Of a stretch of 64,000 nt of DNA, positions 62,132-64,000 are shown piece by piece. The position numbers were made by a program, and so were the translations under genes. A model generated the notes under the pieces. The model had not been told where the DNA came from. It saw nothing but the letters and a program-made list of their open reading frames with translations, and ran no database searches. The DNA comes from Aquibium carbonis (GTDB lineage Bacteria > Pseudomonadota > Alphaproteobacteria > Rhizobiales > Rhizobiaceae), in contig NZ_RWKW01000051.1 of the NCBI RefSeq assembly GCF_003970795.1, positions 1 through 64,000 on the forward strand, in the 5' to 3' direction. Positions within the stretch are counted from its first letter, which is position 1. Each line of letters starts with the position of its first letter.

Positions 62132-63406
62132 ATGCCGACGGCGACGGACATCACCCGCCAGATCGAGGACTGGATCGAGGAGGACCGCGACGAGATCGTC
62201 GCCTTCCTCAGCGGGTTCCTGCAGGCGAAGTCGCCCAACCCGCCGGGCGACACCCGCGAGGCGAGCGCCTATGTCGAAGCGTTCCTGACGCGGAACGCGC
62301 TGCCCTACCGCCTGGTGTCGGCGCAGGACCACCTGCCCAACATCGTCGGGTCCATCGACGGCGCCAGCGCCGGCCGCCACCTGGTTCTCAACGGACACAT
62401 GGACGTGTTTCCCGCCATCGAGGACATTCCCGGCGAGCGCGGCCAGTGGAGCGGCGACGTCACCGAGGGGCGCGTTTACGGCCGCGGCGCCGCCGACATG
62501 AAGTGCGGCACGACCGCCGCGCTCTTCGCCTATCGCTACGCCGCCCGCCTCAAGGACAGGCTGACCGGACGCCTCACCCTGACCGTGGTTTCCGACGAGG
62601 AGACGGGCGGCCGCTGGGGCACCGGCTACCTGATGGAGACGATCCCCGACGAGGTGGTCGGCGACTGCTGCCTCGACGGCGAGCCGAGCGGCCTGGCGAC
62701 GCTGCGCTTCGGCGAAAAGGGCGCCCTGCGCGCCGTCCTGACGACGAAGACCAAGGGCGCGCATGGCGCCTATCCGCATCTCAGCGAGAGCGCGGTGAAG
62801 ATCGCCGCCATGCTGGTGCGGGATCTCGAAAGCCTCGCCGAGCTGGAGCCGGAGCTTCCCGACCACATCGTCCGCATTCTCGCGCAGCCCGACACGCAGA
62901 CAGCGATGGATGCCAGCCTGGGCGACGGCGCCGCCGCCATCGTCGGCAAGGCGACGGTGAATGTCGGCGTCATCCGGGGCGGCCTGAAGGTGAACATGAT
63001 GCCCGACGAATGCGTGCTGGAGGTCGAGATCCGGATGCCGCCGGGACTGGCGCGGGCCCGCGTGGAAAAGGCGCTCGGCGACGTGCTGGCGCGCTATCCA
63101 TCCACCAGCTGCCAGATCCGGAACGACCACAGCTACGAATCGAGCTGGTGCGACCCCGACCACGAGATGGCGGCGATCCTGCAGGACGTCGCGGAAGGCG
63201 TGACCGGGCGCCGGCCCTTGCCGATCATCAGCCTGGGCGGCTCGGACGCGCGCTACTGGCGCTATCGCGGCGTGCCCGCCTATCTCTACGGCCCCTCCCC
63301 CAAGACGATGGGCCGGCGCAACGAGCACGTGACGATCGACGAGCTTCTGACGGTCGTGAAGGTCCACGCAATCAGCGCGGTCCGCTATCTCTGCCGTGAG
63401 AATTGA
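62132..63406 (+). CDS. M20-family amidohydrolase/peptidase (ArgE/DapE/ACY1-like)
   Basis: The 424-residue di-zinc hydrolase shows the family metal sites: HMD in LNGHMDVFP (about residues 87-95), the bridging Asp in GRGAADMKCGTTAAL and the EE pair in VVSDEETGGRWGTGYL. The central dimerisation lobe (about 190-310, GAHGAYPHLSESAVKIAA) and the final metal His region (NEHVTIDELL) complete the fold. It would deacylate an N-acyl amino acid or hydrolyse a dipeptide-like amide. ATG 62132 follows AGGGGACG. It is the first gene after the operator and is followed 36 bases later by a peptide-type receptor gene. Confidence 0.9.
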   Translation: MPTATDITRQIEDWIEEDRDEIVAFLSGFLQAKSPNPPGDTREASAYVEAFLTRNALPYRLVSAQDHLPNIVGSIDGASAGRHLVLNGHMDVFPAIEDIPGERGQWSGDVTEGRVYGRGAADMKCGTTAALFAYRYAARLKDRLTGRLTLTVVSDEETGGRWGTGYLMETIPDEVVGDCCLDGEPSGLATLRFGEKGALRAVLTTKTKGAHGAYPHLSESAVKIAAMLVRDLESLAELEPELPDHIVRILAQPDTQTAMDASLGDGAAAIVGKATVNVGVIRGGLKVNMMPDECVLEVEIRMPPGLARARVEKALGDVLARYPSTSCQIRNDHSYESSWCDPDHEMAAILQDVAEGVTGRRPLPIISLGGSDARYWRYRGVPAYLYGPSPKTMGRRNEHVTIDELLTVVKVHAISAVRYLCREN

Positions 63407-63442
63407 AGACCACCACCACCACCACAAGAAAAGGGGAATGAC

Positions 63443-64000
63443 ATGAGAAAGACAAGTCTACTGCTGCTGGCACTGTCGGTGTCCGCCGCCGCGCTGATGG
63501 GTCCTGCCCAGGCGCAGGACACGGTCACGGTCCTGGTGCGAAACGATTCCGTCGGCTTCGATCCGCACAAGGTCACCGGACGCGGCGCGGCCGAAATCCT
63601 GTTCATGATGGCCGACACGCTGGTCGCCGTCGAGGACGACCAGAAGACGCTGCATCCGTTGCTGGCGAAGTCGTGGGACGTTTCCGAGGACGGACTGGAA
63701 TACACCTTCCACATCCGCGACGACGCATCCTTCTGCGACGGCAAGAAGCTCACCGCGGCGGACGTCGCCTATTCGCTGAACCGCCTCGTCGATCCCGCGA
63801 CGCGTTCGCCGGCGGCATGGCGTCTCGGTTCGGTCAAGGAGATCGTCGCCGCCGACGATTACACGGTGCGCTACACGCTGAACAAGCCGCACAACGAACT
63901 GCTTCTGCACCTCGCGCAGAGCTTCGGTTCGATCATCGACAAGGACGACGTCGAACGGCTGGGCGCGGATTTCGGCGTCAAGGGCCTCAACGGCACGGGA
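63443..64000 (+). CDS. Peptide-type ABC transporter substrate-binding protein (SBP_bac_5), cut by the window edge
   Basis: The first 186 residues are visible: a signal peptide (MRKTSLLLLALSVSAAALMG, cleavage after AQA, about 25), then the DppA/OppA-type start DTVTVLVRNDSVGFDPHKVTG. The family signature region LLAKSWDVSEDGLEYTFHIRDDASFCDGKKLTAADVAYSLNRL is here given by position (about residues 74-116). Such receptors feed oligopeptide or related amide substrates to Dpp/Opp-type permeases expected downstream. ATG 63443 follows AAGGGGAATGAC. Its placement after the M20 gene suggests that the imported molecule is the M20/amidase substrate. Confidence 0.9.
   Translation, partial: MRKTSLLLLALSVSAAALMGPAQAQDTVTVLVRNDSVGFDPHKVTGRGAAEILFMMADTLVAVEDDQKTLHPLLAKSWDVSEDGLEYTFHIRDDASFCDGKKLTAADVAYSLNRLVDPATRSPAAWRLGSVKEIVAADDYTVRYTLNKPHNELLLHLAQSFGSIIDKDDVERLGADFGVKGLNGTG

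Overview
The window is about 65% or more GC and looks like an alphaproteobacterium of the Mesorhizobium/Aminobacter type (Rhizobiales). The reasons are the tightly overlapping operons, the abundance of ABC and TRAP solute transporters, the tRNA-Asp(GTC)/tRNA-Val(TAC) pair and the C-rich palindromic intergenic repeats typical of that group. Taxonomy is inferred from style, not from a marker gene. No rRNA, CRISPR array, phage or insertion sequence was found.

Region 1 (1-3335): the end of a probable RNA helicase, a two-gene secreted/membrane pair, an MFS transporter and a stand-alone AsnC-type ligand-binding protein.

Region 2 (3404-19800): a tryptophan catabolic block. A divergent alpha/beta-hydrolase of kynurenine-formamidase type faces a long plus-strand gene run: 2-aminobenzoyl-CoA monooxygenase/reductase, an SDR, a MarR regulator, an enoyl-CoA hydratase, an acyl-CoA dehydrogenase, 2-aminobenzoate-CoA ligase, kynureninase (kynU), tryptophan 2,3-dioxygenase (kynA), a complete branched-chain-type ABC transporter and a Rid-family protein. 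Together they read as tryptophan -> N-formylkynurenine -> kynurenine -> anthranilate -> anthraniloyl-CoA -> dearomatised CoA ester -> beta-oxidation, with a dedicated importer.

Region 3 (20043-39330): a DMT permease, a second branched-chain-type ABC transporter whose binding protein lies on the opposite strand, a DUF1801 protein, an orphan zinc-binding lipoprotein-receptor-like protein with a His-rich loop behind a Zur-like site, an Lrp regulator divergent from a fused indolepyruvate ferredoxin oxidoreductase, a TRAP transporter followed by TauE/SafE and BASS-like permeases, a CYTH-CHAD protein and the two tRNAs.

Region 4 (39876-42699): a second TRAP transporter on the minus strand.

Region 5 (43245-58000): the most unusual part. 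Nine predicted envelope or secreted proteins (a VWA protein, a 1562-residue protein with a four-fold Cys repeat, a lipoprotein, LemA, a DUF3137 protein and others) lie beside a regulator that joins a catalytically dead alpha/beta-hydrolase fold, a PAS-like domain and a LuxR helix-turn-helix. Every promoter region of this cluster carries the same 18-bp palindrome (consensus GTCACNCATNTGNGNGAC), and I find it nowhere else in the window. I infer a single autoregulated envelope regulon of unknown function.

Region 6 (58062-64000): an SSS-like symporter, an amidase, a LacI regulator with its palindromic operator, an M20 amidohydrolase and the start of a peptide-type ABC binding protein, suggesting uptake and hydrolysis of an amide or peptide.
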